From Malachius bipustulatus (Eukaryota; Arthropoda; Insecta; Coleoptera; Melyridae): 64,000 nt of DNA. Both the position numbers and the translations under genes were made by a program. The DNA lies in assembly GCA_910589415.1 (NCBI GenBank), contig OU342632.1:11287507-11351506 (forward strand), in the 5' to 3' direction. The notes below the pieces were generated by a model that searched no databases, was not told the DNA's origin, and saw only the letters and a list, made by a program, of their open reading frames with translations. Shown piece by piece: positions 1-13,200 of this stretch (position 1 is the stretch's first letter; each line of letters begins with the position of its first letter).

Positions 1-575
1 TTTCTAAAAAAAGACCAAATTATAAGTAGTTTGTTATTATAATTAGACCGAATATCATAGAGAAACTAACAAACTATAAGGAAAAGAAGTATGACTTCAT
101 ATTGACCTATTTCAGCGAAAAATTTTCTGGTTTTCTTTGAAAAAAGAAGAAGAAAAATTTTCCAACTTTTTTTTCTGAAGTTTGTTAGTTTTTGGTTTCC
201 ATTATTTTTTTCTTATCGAACGACATAAAAAAATAATATGGCGGCCATAAGAAAAACGAAAGTTGACTATGAAAACTCTGGGATCTAGTCGGCTATGAAA
301 ATTTTTGAAACGTCATATGAATAGCTCATAACGGCCTATGTAAGCCTACGAAAAATTATTTATTAATTTCAAATTGTAAGAAAGATATGGCAAAAATAAG
401 ATTTCTCGATTTTTCAGTTTTTTCAGGATAATTCAGGAATGGTCATAGATATATTGATTGTCTTCACAGATGCAAGATGACCATAAAATAGCGCAACTTT
501 TCTCTAATTTAAGCAACCCTGTATCTCTTATGGTTTAGGATATCCCAATACTGGCACCATGAAATTTGCATAAAC
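1..575. mobile_element. Foldback element, right part (left part off window)
   Basis: About 575 bases resemble the right half of the foldback at 39,372-40,320. They share the block around 'atggcggccataagaaaaac' (near 238), the 'gttgactatgaaaa' block and 'ttcagttttttcagga' near 415, then a degraded 'accctgtatctctta' end near 510. No coding potential is seen. The matching left arm would lie before base 1. Family assignment rests on visible similarity only. Confidence 0.55.
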
Positions 576-581
576 AATGTA

Positions 582-1302
582 TACAGGGTGTTGATTTTCA
601 AAGCGGGCCATAGGGGATTAGCATTGCGAAAGTGGTTTTTGAGGATTCCTGCTCGCCGTTTAAACTGACAGAAATGGTTTTGGTATCAAAATGAAGCTAA
701 AATTATTGCGCATAACGCTTGACATCAGAAATTAATTTAATTTCACGTTGTTTTCTAAAATTCTCCAGTAAAAATTCAAGTAATTGTTAATGTTTAATCA
801 CAAAATAGCATGCCTTGCCTAAACAATAATGACGTTTCTACGTTTTGACAATCCAAAATCCAATAATAAAACTTTATAAGTCAGTAGGTAATAATATAAA
901 GTCTTAAAAATGGGTTATACAAACCAAGAAAGAGTCTTTATGGTGAAAGCCTACTGCAGTGTAGCCAGTTACAGGAGGGTTCGCGATTTATTTTCCGTGA
1001 ATTTTTTTAATAGACCAATGTTTTATTATTGGATTGTCAAAACGTAGAAACGTCATTATTCTTTAGGCAAGGCATGCTATTTTGTGATTGAACATTAACA
1101 ATTACTTGAATTTTACTGAAGAATTTTAGAGAACAACGTGAAATTAAATAAATTTTTGATGTCAAGCGTTATGCGCAATAATTTTAGCTTCATTTTGATA
1201 CCAAAACCATTTCTGTCAGTTTAAACGGCGAGCAGGAATCCTCAAAAACCACTTTCGCAATGCTAATCCCCTATGGCCCGCTTTGAAAATCAACACCCTG
1301 TA
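582..1302. mobile_element. 721-bp foldback MITE with TACAGGGTG ends
   Basis: The element starts TACAGGGTG (582-590) and ends CACCCTGTA (1294-1302). The two arms (about 582-876 and 1017-1302, about 285 bp each) are near-perfect reverse complements; for example 'gcatgccttgcctaaacaat' on the left is mirrored at about 1058-1077. The loop of about 140 bp holds a transposase N-terminus fragment (next entry). The end sequence and that fragment suggest an IS630/Tc1/mariner-like, non-autonomous origin with TA target preference. That classification is inference. Confidence 0.8.
910..1017 (+). pseudogene. DUF4817-like helix-turn-helix transposase N-terminus, fragment
   Basis: From an ATG at 910 the frame reads MGYTNQERVFMVKAYCSVAS and continues about 16 residues to FFNRP before running into the right foldback arm. 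The pattern M-x-Y-T-x-x-E-R-V-F-(I/M)-V-x-x-Y is typical of the DUF4817 helix-turn-helix domain that opens many arthropod mariner-like transposases. Only about 36 residues remain, with no catalytic domain, so it cannot encode an active transposase. It marks the parent transposon of the foldback. Confidence 0.6.
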
Positions 1303-1739
1303 TGTATCACCGGTGGATATTATAGGACGTACAGAGCTAACTGCAGAGGAACCTCATGAGGGTTTTTTTATTAATTTACTTTATTGGACTTTTGTTAAAA
1401 AATTAAAAATCCGCCGCCTTATTATGGCGGCGGCGCGAGGCTTGACTTGCGAGAATCGACTATGGGATCAACAATCGAAGGGATCAACTGCAACATCTTT
1501 CGAAAGAGCTTCTGAATTTTAGATTTATACTGTCATGCGTTTTAAATTGCAATTGAGGAGTTTTAATAGTTTTTTTTTTTTTAATTAAAAACATGAGTTT
1601 TGAATAATCAAACTTGAAAAATATTTACAAATATTTCATTTTCAAAAATATTTGTTTCTATCAAAAGATAATCAAAGTAATTAAGTATAAGTGTATTTCT
1701 TGTAGAACTTTTGGAAGACTTTCAATTTCCGTTAAAAAA

Positions 1740-3160
1740 GTGTTCTAAAATCGCGTTACTTCTATAGGATGTCCTTTCAAAATCCGAAAAAAACCGTTCT
1801 TGTGGTATCATTTCAGGTCGCAGTTTTCAATCTAGGTGTCGGAATTTTTCGTGAGAGTAAGACATTCACAAGGAGTGGTCTGGTATTGCACTTGAGAAAA
1901 ATCAGCAAAGCCGTTTCAAAATGGCGGCCATTTGAATTTTCGGAAATATCGTTAATTTTTGAGCGCCTCTATTATAAGTTATACATATTATATAGAAAAC
2001 CTTGAAACTCAATTAACATGATTGGAAGGACATTTTTCGAACTTTAAATTAGTAGAAAAAAATTCAAATTTTTCTAAGCCAGTTGCGTGAGTATTAAAAA
2101 GGGAAAAATTGCTAATCTTCTATAACCATTCCTGAGCCCATTTTTAAAGAAATCAGTATCTGAAATTTGTAGAGAGACAACTACTATACTATTAACCTTC
2201 AATAACCCTAAAAAATTTCAGGAAGCAGGTAATTAAAATGGCGGAGCTATTCACAATTTTTATATGATGTTTATTTTACTAAAATTTCAAACTTTTGACT
2301 GCATCACGCTCCTGTAGCTCTGTCTCTCCCTCCCTATCAAAACTGCGACGCGAAATTTCGCAATATTATAATAATAAATTTATTGACGCCATTTAGCAAT
2401 TTACATGATAATAATTACAACAACAAATATACAGGTATTTATACAAGCATATGCTGCAAAATAACATTCCTTAAATACTCTTTAAAAACTTTGCTTTGTA
2501 CAGAAAAATCTATATGTACGCTATACACATTTACTAGACTAGCACATCTATCAACAAGACTGTTAAGACCATAACATGTCCTATGTTGACGTACGTATAA
2601 TATTGCATGGTCACGAGTGGTATAATTAGGAATATGCGACATAAATAATTTCAACAACTCTGTACAGTTGAAACCTCCACTTAGTGTCTTTTGTGCGAAA
2701 TTAATACAAAAAAAAGTATGTCTGGATGACCTTATGGGGGATCTTGTAGACCTTATGGGGGACTTTGAATTTATATTGAAAAAATTTGGCCGCAGTTCAG
2801 ACCATCTAGGGGACTAAAAATTCTATGAGAGTAAAATTTCCATAAGAAGTGGTCTGGTGTGGCATTTGAGCAAAATCGGTCGAGTCGTTTAAAACTTTTG
2901 AATTTTCGTAAAAATTAGAATTTTTTTAACTGATGGCGGGTAATCGAGATAGGAATATTTTTTATTAAAAATACACTACAAGAAATTAAATAAACAGGAC
3001 GGGAGGGACGTTTTACGTGAACTTTACGCTACTGTGAATTTTTTTAATTTTTTTCCGGTAATAAAGCTAGTGGCGAGGGTATGAACAGGGTGTAAATTAT
3101 TGCTACATTTCTGTAACCATTGATGAGCACATTTTTAAATAAATTGAACTGAAATTTTTA
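1740..3160. repeat. Interspersed repeat block ('caaaatggcgg' family)
   Basis: Two degraded units (about 1,760-2,250 and 2,700-3,165) share phrases such as 'gcagttttcaatctagg', 'aggagtggtctggtattgca' and 'tttcaaaatggcgg'. The same phrases recur at 24,240-25,850. No convincing protein is seen in any frame. The short open frames here shift between copies and are not conserved. Element class is unknown. Confidence 0.55.
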
Positions 3161-3167
3161 GAGTAAA

Positions 3168-3763
3168 TAGCTAGGAATAGACGAAGCGATTTGCTGGCCG
3201 ATTTGATCGCCACGAGCAAACCCGGAAGATAAATCTCTTCGTCTGTGGTAACTCAGCGCGCCATGCCAAGAGCCATGCCAGAACCGTAGACGCCTCTGGC
3301 ACGGCTTGACAGTATTTTCTGCCATAAACGAACAGACTTTTCTGCCAGACTAGCGCGATACGCGATACGCTCACAGCAGCTCGTTTTCCCTTTTTGTTAT
3401 TATTATTATACTTTGACATTATTATCAAATATTAATTGGCTTAAAAATACCGCGTAAAAATAATTTTCACTAACAACAACTAGGTATAAGCGTTAAAAAA
3501 GGATTTTAGGCATGGCTCGCGACCTCTTGAAATTTTCTACAGATCACGAGCCACGCAAATCCGACCGATAAATCGTGTAGTTTCCCCATAAACGCACACA
3601 TTTGCATGTGATGAGCCACTCCGACGGATAATTCGTACGATTAGCGTGGACGTTTATGGTGTGACTTAAAAAATCTGTCGACGCTGCTCGCCACGAGCAA
3701 ATCCGCCGAATTTGCTCGTGGCGGTCAAATCGGCAAGCAAATCGCTTCGTCTATTCCTAGCTA
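3168..3763. mobile_element. MITE, tandem copy 1
   Basis: A unit of about 596 bp with ends 'tagctaggaatagacgaagc' (3168) and its reverse complement finishing at 3763. The inverted match runs about 50 bp, through the 'cgccacgagcaaa' block on both sides. The interior carries another inverted pair around 'ccataaacg' (3,587) and 'cgtttatgg' (3,650). It is GC-richer than the surroundings. The minus-strand open frame inside is repeat sequence and looks like no known protein. Confidence 0.85.
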
Positions 3764-3764
3764 A

Positions 3765-4348
3765 TAGCTAGGAATAGACGAAGCGATTTGCTGGCCGATT
3801 TGATCGCCACGAGCAAACCCGGAAGATAAACCTCTTCGTTTGTGGTAACTCAGCGCGCCATTCCAAGAGCCATGCCAGTACCGTAGACGCCTCTGGCACG
3901 GCTTGATAGTATTTTCTGCCATAAACGAACAGCTTTTTCTGCCAGACTAGCGCGATACGCGATACGCTCACAGCAGCTCGTTTTCCCTTTTTGTTATTAT
4001 TATTATACTTTGACATTATTATCAAATATTAATTAGCTTAAAAATACCGCGTAAATACCGCACTCTGAGTGTAAGCGTCAAAATAGGATTTTTGGCAAGG
4101 CTCGCGACCTCTTGAAATTTTCTACAGATCACGAGCCACGCAGATCCGACCGATAAATCGTGTAGTTTCCCCATAAACGTACACATTTGCATGTGATGAG
4201 CCACTCCGACGGATAATTCGTATGATTAGCGTGGACATTTATGGTGTGACTTCAAAAATCTGTCGACGCTGCTCGCCACGAGCAAATCCGCCGAATTTGC
4301 TCGTGGCGATCAAATCGGCCAGCAAATCGCTTCGTCTATTCCTAGCTA
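3765..4348. mobile_element. MITE, tandem copy 2 (same orientation)
   Basis: A second copy of the preceding MITE, head to tail, with only about one base between copies ('ctaatagcta' at 3,761-3,770). It differs by scattered substitutions and small indels, for example 'gtaaataccg' near 4,050 and 'gtggacatttatgg' for 'gtggacgtttatgg'. It ends 'cttcgtctattcctagcta' at 4348. TA-rich flanks suggest a TA-type target site. Confidence 0.85.
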
Positions 4349-5289
4349 ATAACTACACTTAGATATATGATAGACCTTGAAAAATTTCAACAACCCAATT
4401 TCGAAAATGCGGAAAAAATGGCGGGTTTTGACAGAAATAAACTAAGACTGATTGGATTATTCCTATGTAACAAAATTAGTTTCTTCAGAACTTTTTTAAA
4501 CGTTTCTCGTTTAAACTATGATCATGATTTGAGCGAATATTTTGAAATAATGTAACCTAAAAAATTAATAAATTAGGACATCCATAACTTTGTATTTCGT
4601 TAATGTATCTTCTTGAAATCCGCCCTGTATAAAATCCAACCAGCTACCTGAAAGATAACGGTAAATAAGCTTTTTCAAAAAATATATAGCATTAAATGAA
4701 AAAAAAATAATAATAATCTAAGTCTTTAAAAGGTGACAAAAAATGTTTAAAAACTTGCTTAGCTAAAAATCCACAAAACGAGATGGAAGTACCAAATCTA
4801 ATCTGGGCATAGACTCTACCACCTACTAATCCGAGAATCATTTCTTGGGGAATATCTTTCCTTGGACTTATCCTAAATCTAATGCAAGGTTACCTCGTGG
4901 TTACTGTTCTCGCTCTTCGTTCCAAGAGGTCCCGAAATAAGGTGCTTGATACCATTTACGTTTGTACTGTTGGCTGGTAGCAGCAGATTTTGTTTTTTCA
5001 TAAATTGTTCTGGCGGTAAATGATCTTGAATTACTTATATTATTTCAAAAGGAAATTCAAACCTTCCCGATTGGCAGAAGGGATGATAATGGGTCGCAAT
5101 ATCTCGTCAATATACCGTCTCTGTATCTTTTCTTGCAAGATGACCATGACTTCATGGATGGCATCGTCTTTATACCAAAGGTATTTACACAATCACGTAC
5201 ACCCATTACGACTGCGTTACCGTGTGATGATATACCGTGATTTTGCCATCCTGAAGGACTTGGTTTGATTAAATTAGGACCATCATCAG
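4349..5289. other. No gene recognised
   Basis: AT-rich sequence between repeats. Short open frames show no domain, codon bias or splice structure that I can support. Confidence 0.4.
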
Positions 5290-5515
5290 GGGGTATAAAG
5301 ACGGTTTGGAGTCGAGCGATCTAAATCGTCCGGAGGAGTTCTAGATTGATCAAGCTCATATTAATCCAGTCGAAGTAGGTTTGTTCTCGTAAGTGTAAAA
5401 TACAGGGATACATTTCATTTTACTCTTATCAAGTGGGTTAATATGAGCTTGATCAATCTAGCCCCTGTGGTCGATTTAGATCGCTCGACTTCAAGCCGTC
5501 CCTATAGCCCCTGAC
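5290..5515. repeat. Imperfect inverted repeat, about 225 bp
   Basis: The left arm has 'gtcgagcgatctaaatcg' and 'tagattgatcaagctcatat'. The right arm has 'aatatgagcttgatcaatct' and 'cgatttagatcgctcgac'. Arms of about 80 bp flank a spacer of about 70 bp. It is probably another small foldback element. No protein is encoded. Confidence 0.7.
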
Positions 5516-6918
5516 GATGGTCAGTGACCGAAACCGGTAGGGACCTTGTAGTTGTAGCCAATCAATAAAGTCATACCTGAAGAAGACTCTATCTATTTAC
5601 CCCCCATTTACCACTATTAGTCATCATCGCAGACGACATCGAGGATTTTAGAAGCTTTATAAATTATGATTTGCAACATCATTAATGATGACGTCATAGT
5701 AATCTTACGTGAAAAAAAACCATAGCAGTTTATTACATTTTCATATTATATCTACACATGCAACGTTGTGCGCGTTTTCAGTTTTATATCGCCTCAAACC
5801 ATCGGAAAGTCACCTTCAAAAGTTCTTATTTTATTTCTTTCGTTATATCGCTTCCCTTTTGCTCTATTAACTTGTACTAGAGCATAATAGCACTGGAGGG
5901 AACTGATTCGACAATTAATCAGTAAATAAATATTACCTGTTGTTCCATGTTCAACTTGCAATGTTCGTAGCCGAGCTGTATTTTCTCTCATGAACTTATG
6001 AACTGACCTAACTTGGGCTTTTTTCGCACATATTGTCATAGAAATTATTCATAAAACGTGATGCACTTCCACCTACAAAATATTAGAGTAACCTATAGAA
6101 CCAATGCATCCATTTCCAGGTCTAGCTAAAAATGTGTAAGACCAAATCACTTTGAAATAACCTCCCATGGGTTGTGCTTTCTGATAAATGCAGCCTACAA
6201 CGATTCAAAATTAAAGTGAATCGATATCCTCGTTCATCTAAAGATCTCCCTGCAGCTCGTGTACAGCCTCAATATTTAAAAAAATCTGTAAATATTCTGC
6301 ATGACAGTACTTTATATTAAGAAAAAATGTAAGGAATGGGCAAAAAATGATTCAAGGTTGTTTTTACAATCATCTTAATTTTGTTGTTTTTTGATGGTTA
6401 TACGTAATAGGTAGGTACTCGTCCACAGATAAAAAGTAGAGTCACACAAGCTGTGTAGGTACATACTTTGTAAGTGAATACGTGCAACGTTTTCCACTTC
6501 CAGAACAGCATCTCCTCTATCTTGTATCTTCTACCAGCCACATACCACGCACGGTGTTATGCCAATTCCCAGGTCTGCCACAGAAGAGCAGGTATTGCCC
6601 GTTGCCCAGTCCAATCGCATACCGTTCTAACTTCGCACTGTGACTCCAGTAATTTGTATTACAGGCTTAATTCACTTCGTGACATCCGTGTGTCGCTTAT
6701 CGTACCCAAAGAGCACATAATTAAACACTAACACTATTCTATTGAATTGTTTGTTATAAGTAATCAATGTAAATAATTTGAATGCCATTTGTTCGATTAC
6801 CTACTATAGCATCTCAATAAGTTCAAGTCACATAAATTTCTTATGCTTTATTATTATTAAACGGTCATTTCATGTGTAAATAATTAGAGGAATATTATGC
6901 GCGATTCGTTCACCATCG
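5516..6918. other. Intergenic, no gene recognised
   Basis: Region upstream of FMO-A. No recognisable coding exon or RNA gene is seen. It contains a full TGACGTCA at 5,689-5,696. Confidence 0.4.
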
Positions 6919-6919
6919 A

Positions 6920-6927
6920 TATAAAAA
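6920..6927 (+). promoter_or_regulatory. Candidate TATA box of FMO-A
   Basis: TATAAAAA lies about 150 bases before the FMO-A start codon at 7,070, giving a predicted transcription start near 6,950. A possible 3' splice acceptor (ttataattttcag, ending 7,060) lies 10 bases before the ATG, so a 5'-UTR intron is an alternative. No transcript evidence is available. Confidence 0.4.
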
Positions 6928-7069
6928 GGAAACAGTTATTTTGTTTCCATGATCAACAATTAATTTGAAATAAAGTTTTGAACACTTTTGAAAAATAAAA
7001 AATCAAAGTAGGGTAGGTAGGTACCTACCTTTATACACAGTTTGTTTTTATAATTTTCAGATTGGAACA

Positions 7070-7257
7070 ATGAGAATAGCTATAATAGGAGCAGGTGGTG
7101 CCGGTTTGGTAGCAGGAAAATGTTGCCTAGATGCTGGTTTGGATTTTGATATTCTGGAACAAACAGGTCTGGCTGGAGGGACTTGGAATTATTGTCCATA
7201 TACTCATTTGGACGAGAATGGTCTTCCTGTACATACCTCAATGTATAAAAGTCTCAA
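7070..7257 (+). CDS. FMO-A exon 1: FAD-binding motif
   Basis: Starts MRIAIIGAGGAGL, the FAD dinucleotide-binding strand and glycine loop, with E30 and GGTW further on as in the family. The donor GTAAGT begins at 7,258 and splits a Lys codon (AA|A). Confidence 0.88.
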
Positions 7258-10200
7258 GTAAGTATCTTCTTACATATTAAGATATCGCATCATACTACCC
7301 TAATAAATTTAATATGTAAGCCAAGTGCTTGGGGCAAGTGCGTTCCTAGGGCAAGTTCAGAAATAGCTACCAAAAAAGTAATGCTGGAAGGCCGTCACTT
7401 GACGTAAAAGTTGAATAGCTCTTCCAACTTAAAATCTGCTTCGCATTCGATATTTTTTGTTGGTTAGATTTTGTGAAAAAGTTAGCCATAATGCATTTGC
7501 CACTTTATGCGGGACAATTGGGATCTGTTTATATTTTTAGTTACAAAATGAAAAGAATCTGTCTGCCAAAATTCAGCTTTCTGTGTCAAGCGGTTTCCCT
7601 TGGGTGTTGATAGATGAGTCAGTCACATAATAATTTTATACATACATAGGAACAGAGAAAACATTGATCCTGCGCCTCTCCCCTGTCTCATATTCTTTTC
7701 CAACCAACAAAGGAGTGGGGGACCTGACATGATCACTTAATATTAGGGAAGGGATACGGTGGGTATTTCCATGGGAGCAAAAGCGCTTTTGCTCAACTGC
7801 CGCAACAATAATTCCTTGAGAGATTTGTAATTGCGTTATTAGCGGGTTGCAGTTCTATTTATTATTTAGGGTACCTACCTAAATCTAGGGTAGACTCAAG
7901 GCCCTCGTACTTAAGCTTGCGCTTATTGTACCCTTTTAGATAATGATCTCATCGGTCCCATCTCCCGAAAGTAATTCAGTATGAGTCCAATGGGTGCTTG
8001 TTCTATTTCTTTTGGTTCTGCCATTTCGGTCCCAAATATTAGAAGTCTAGTTCCCTCTCGTGCTGGACATTCACACATTAGATGGTATGGGGTTTCCTCC
8101 CCCTCCCCCCTGCAATCTGGGTTGTTTTTCACTCCTATTATTGTGAGGTGTTTCATTAGTGAGCAATGTCCTATTAGAAGTCCACTTGCCCATCTCAGCT
8201 GATTTTTACTCAGCTTTTTCAGTTCATTAATTTTATTCTCTGATTAGCTTCTGACTTCGCTGTAGGCTATACAGCAAGTTGGTTCTGGCCCAATTAACGG
8301 TAGTTTGGCTCCATTTTTTGCAAGCACATCAGTTTTGCAGTTTCCTTTGTTGTTCTGGTCTCCTTTTGTCCACCCCACCTCAGGTTTATTTTGTTGTTTT
8401 TCTCTGCTATTTGATTGTATTTGATTGTATCCTTACTAAGTCCAGTTTTCTTAGAACTGCCTGGCTATCAGTAACGATTTCAATGTTCCTATTTTCATAG
8501 GAACCAGCGATATGTTCCACGCAGGCGTGAATTGCCGTTCCTTTTCTTTCTAGTTCCCAGAGTAGGCTGTCGACAACCAGGCTCCACAGCAGAGGTGATA
8601 GCACTCCCCCCTGTGGACATCCTTTTTCGGCCGTCACCTTCCTACTCGTGTTTCTAAGGGAACTGTTGATTTGTCTATTTCTAATAATTGTGGAGTCTAT
8701 CCAGTCAGTAATTATTACCTCCACGATTTTCCACGCTCTCTTTATAAAGACAAAAGAGATTTTGTCGAAGGATCCCTCTATATCCAGAAAGCTCCCTAGT
8801 GCAATTTCTTTATTGACTAGTGTCCTCTCTATTTTGTTTGTTAGAGTGTGAAGGCTGACTTCACATTATATCCCAGGTTGATATGCATATTGGTATCGGT
8901 TCAGTGGTGTGGATTCCAGCGCCTCGTCCCTTATTGGCTATCCACCAGTTTCTCCATTGTCTTTTTTGTTTTAGTATGAGCACCACCCTTACCTTTCTCC
9001 ACGTCATTGGTACATAACTCAAAGCTAAACTCGCCCTGAACAGTTTGCACAGCGGTACGGTTAATATTTTCCTTCCCGTCTGTAGCATTATTGGAATTAT
9101 CCCATCTTGGCCAGCTGACTTGCATGGTGCAAAGGAGTGTAGCGCCTAGCGCCCATTCAAGTTTGTTGGGATTTATTATTATTTTTTGCCAGTTTCCAGC
9201 TTTCCCTGGATCCGCTATATTTGGTACATTTAGGTATGTGCTGTGAGTATGTCCTTCGGGGATGTGTTTACTACCCGGGAAGTGTGTCTCTAGAAGATCT
9301 AGAGTCTCCTCCTCGGTACTTGTGAACTATCCCCGTGTTTTTTTTCAGTGAACCCAGTTTTTTCTGATTGTCTCTCTGCATCATTCTCTGAAGTCGGGCA
9401 CATTCTGGAGTTCCTTCGATCTCCTCACAGTGCCTTTTCCAGGAATCTTATCTAGGTATTTATCCAAAGGGCTTGAAAGTTGTCTACGTAAGACTTACAC
9501 AGAAGAAGTTATTTTCTCATTCATACTATTAAGCAAAGCAACACCAATCAGCAATCACAAAATAGAATTTAATTATTGTTTTGTTAAAGATGATCTACCC
9601 AAATAATTAAGAATTTATTTAATTTTCTATTAATAACCCAGCAGGACCGGTAAAATAAACAGCTCGTAAACAGACCGGGGAAATCTATTTTTTTATTTTT
9701 TCAGTCGATGGAGTCGGACCTTCCCTGTCTTTTGACATGTGTCTTAGGTTGGGTCGGGGTGGGAGGGAGATGGGGAACGCTTTTAAAATTTACTGAAAAT
9801 GAATTTTATCGGAAAAACGGGTATTCTGAGCCGGATTTGATCGGACAAAAAAATTATGATATCTAAAATTGAAGAGCTTGACTAAACACGGAAGTTTGTT
9901 CCGACCTGAACCCTTTAGCTCAACTGGTTCGCGAAATATTGCGATATTAAGGGTGCAAAAATTAATAAAAATTTAACTGACTTTTGCTCGGCAGATGGTG
10001 GAGGTAGGGCGTCAATTTTTTGCGAGAGGAAGGATGCCACTGAGTACTTTGACGGGCCGGAGGGAGGGGGTGGTGGGCCAATTAGGAGGGGAGATATGGA
10101 GGCGAGAAGAAAAATACGGAAACGCTCGTAAAAAGTTTATTTATTGACCTACAGAGACCAGGCACCGCTCATTTTCTTCGTTTTTTATCTACTACTCGGT

Positions 10201-13200
10201 AGTCATGGCAAAAAAATTAAAAAAAAAATTAAAAAAAAAAATTATTTTCGCAAATGCGCGCTTGGCGCGCAATTAAAAAAAAAGTCATTTTTTTTCTCGT
10301 GTTTTTGGTGGTGAAGGAAGGGGGTGGGGAAAAATTTTTTCACCACTGATCGAACGGCATTTTTTTTATCTTTAATTTGAGCCCCACTTGAACCCGATCC
10401 GACCATAAATAAGAGCACAACGAACCGGTAAAGTCTAAGAGGAAGTTGGAAAACACTCTTTCATCCATTCTCGAAATAATTTTCTTACCTGAAGCAGCCA
10501 TGTGCTGCACTCGCTTGACCATGAATAGATCGAGATGCAGTCTTTTGTGTAGCGCCTCTTTCTATTGTGTACCTGCCTATTGTTTTCGTGAACCCGGCGC
10601 GGGAAAACAATAGAAGGCTATCAAGATAAGAGAGCGCGACTGAGAATGAAAAACAAGGCCAAACGGCCCAAATGTAAAAGAAATCGACCCGCCAGCAGAT
10701 GAAAAAACAGTAACTCGATGTGTTTTTTCATTCCCGATCGTTCAGCGATCAAAAGCAAGCAAGAATTTTCAAAATCGATCCATAATTGAGCGAGGTACGA
10801 GCGAACAAGCATTCGAAAATAAATTGCGAGCGCGCGTTCCCGGCCGATCGTGACTGTGCCCGGAGTATTATTATAGACAAGCGGAGAGTGTAAGCTTCGC
10901 CCACGGCTGCTCGAGTATCTTTCTCGCCCGGTTTAAAGAGAGATTTTCATGTATAACTCGCGCGCGCGGGCAAGATACGCACGAAAAAAAAACGAAAATA
11001 AATAAATAGATAAATAAATGTTTTCTCTTTCCAATGAGCCTAACAAGAACCCCCCACCCCTCTCCGTTCACCCGCAATAAAGCCTAGACTTTGTCGGTTC
11101 GTTGTGCCCTTATTTATGGTCGGACCGGGTTCAAGTGGGGCTCAAATTAAAGATAAGAAAAATGCCGTTCAGTGGTGAAAAAAAATTTTCCCCACCTTCC
11201 TTCACCCCCAAAAACGCGAGAAAAAAAAAGTTTTTTTTTAAATTGCGCGCCAAGCGCGCATTCGCGAATTTTTTTTTTTTGCCATGACTACCGGGTAGTA
11301 GATAAAAAACGAAGAAAATGAGCGGTGCCTGGTCTCTGTAGGTCAATAAATAAACTTTTTACGAGCGTTTCCGTATTTTTCTTCTCACCCCCATATCTTC
11401 CCTCCAAATTGGTCCACTACCCCCTCCCTCCGGCGGCCCGTCAAAGTACTCGGTGGCACCCTTCCTCTCGCAAACAATTGACGCCCTAACTTCACCACCT
11501 GCCGAGCAAAAGTCAGTTAAATTTTTATTCATTTTTGCACCCTTAATATCGCAATATTTCGCGAACCAGTTGAGCTAAAGGGTTCAGGTTGGAACGAACT
11601 TCCGTGTTTAGTCAAGCTCTTCAATTTTCGATACCATAATTTTTTTGTCAGATCAAATCCGGCTCAGATATACCCGTTTTTCCGATAAAATTCATTTTCA
11701 GTAAATTTTAAAAGCGTGACCCCCCTCCCCCGCACCCCGACCCAACCTAAGACACATGTCAAAAGACAAGGAAGGTCCGACTCCATCGACTGAAAAAATA
11801 AAAAAATAGATTTCCCCGGTCTGTTTACGAAATACCGGTCCTGCTGTGTTATAAATAATTATAATTAAATTAAATTATAATTAAATTTTCTTAATTGTCT
11901 TACAGAACTAATTTACCTAAAGAACTAATGCAAATGGAGGGCTTACAGTACCCGGAACGAATCAAGAAGTCCTATATTAATCATGAACAAGTTTTAGAGT
12001 ACATATTGTCTTACAAAGAAAAATTTCAACTGGAGCCACATCTAAAGGTAAGAGAGCGACGAGATTTTGCGTTTTATTTATTAATATTAAGATGTAAATT
12101 CTCTTACAGTGTAATTACAGTATTTTTTTCGTGGGTTTCCTTTTTTGTCAATTATTGCTTTTCACAGTATGTCAAATGATTTTCTTATTTTTCAAGCTAC
12201 ACTAATCATTGATCTATCAATCAATTTCAATTTATGTCAAATCGGTTTCACTTTCATTGATTTTCCCAATTTGCCAAAAAAAAATCCAAAAATTGACTTT
12301 CCCCCAAAAAAAAATTTGTGCAGTTTTTTTTTTGTATTATAGTATTAAAGTATTTAAAGTATTATAAACATTGGAATAGCATTTAATATAAGGGAATCTA
12401 ATTTGACAAATTGGGAAACACAACAATTGAAAAAAGACGAAAACCAAAGGAGAAACTCTGCATTATTCTTTTGTCTAGACCGACATTTTCCATAATATAT
12501 CTATACTTAATTCTGTATTAGTATTATGTACCTACTATACGACCATACTGGATTTAAACATGATACACTGATGTGGTAAGTAGTGTATCCGCCATATCAT
12601 TCGCTTATTGTATCGTGGATGTGAACATTCTATGTAGGAATAAGCATGAATGAACTAACGAACGAACTCTTTGATTAAGGCTAGGCAACTAATAAAACTT
12701 TCAGGGTGTTAACTCAGTTATAAATATTTTTCCAACTGTGAAAAATAGGCCCACTAATCATATTCATTAATAATTATTATTATAATAATTGTTTATTGAA
12801 TAAGATAAGATATTCCTAAGATAAGATAAGAATATTCCTAAAAGATTATATTTTTGTCAACCTTAAAATTAGGCTCTTAAGATCTTAAGCTACACTTTAT
12901 AAACCGTGGTAACTATTTAGGTTATTAAAATTCTACTTTTGCCAGAGAGAGCGTTTCTTTAAATTATTTATACCTAACTGAAAAATTCTCCCTGTAATAG
13001 CTGATAAACCTTTAAGTTTTGAGTTTTGGAAAAAATTTAACAACACATTAATGTCGTTAATTTAAATAATTAAAAAAACTTAAATTTAATTATTAATTTA
13101 ATTAAATTATTGTACTATCTAGATACCTTTATTTTTCTAGTACTTCCATCGAGTTGATTCGATCATTCCACCATCACCATCGATAAACTCTTTCACTATA

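Noticed and set aside
3171..4025. Two nearly identical 85-aa minus-strand open frames
   Set aside because: They are the same MITE sequence in tandem. There is no domain, and substitutions do not favour silent sites.
6474..6731. 85-aa plus-strand frame upstream of FMO-A
   Set aside because: No domain, no signal of coding, and no splice link to FMO-A.
10340..11287. Mirrored YLWSDRVQVGLKLKI frames in FMO-A intron 1
   Set aside because: They come from the palindrome arms and contain no known domain.
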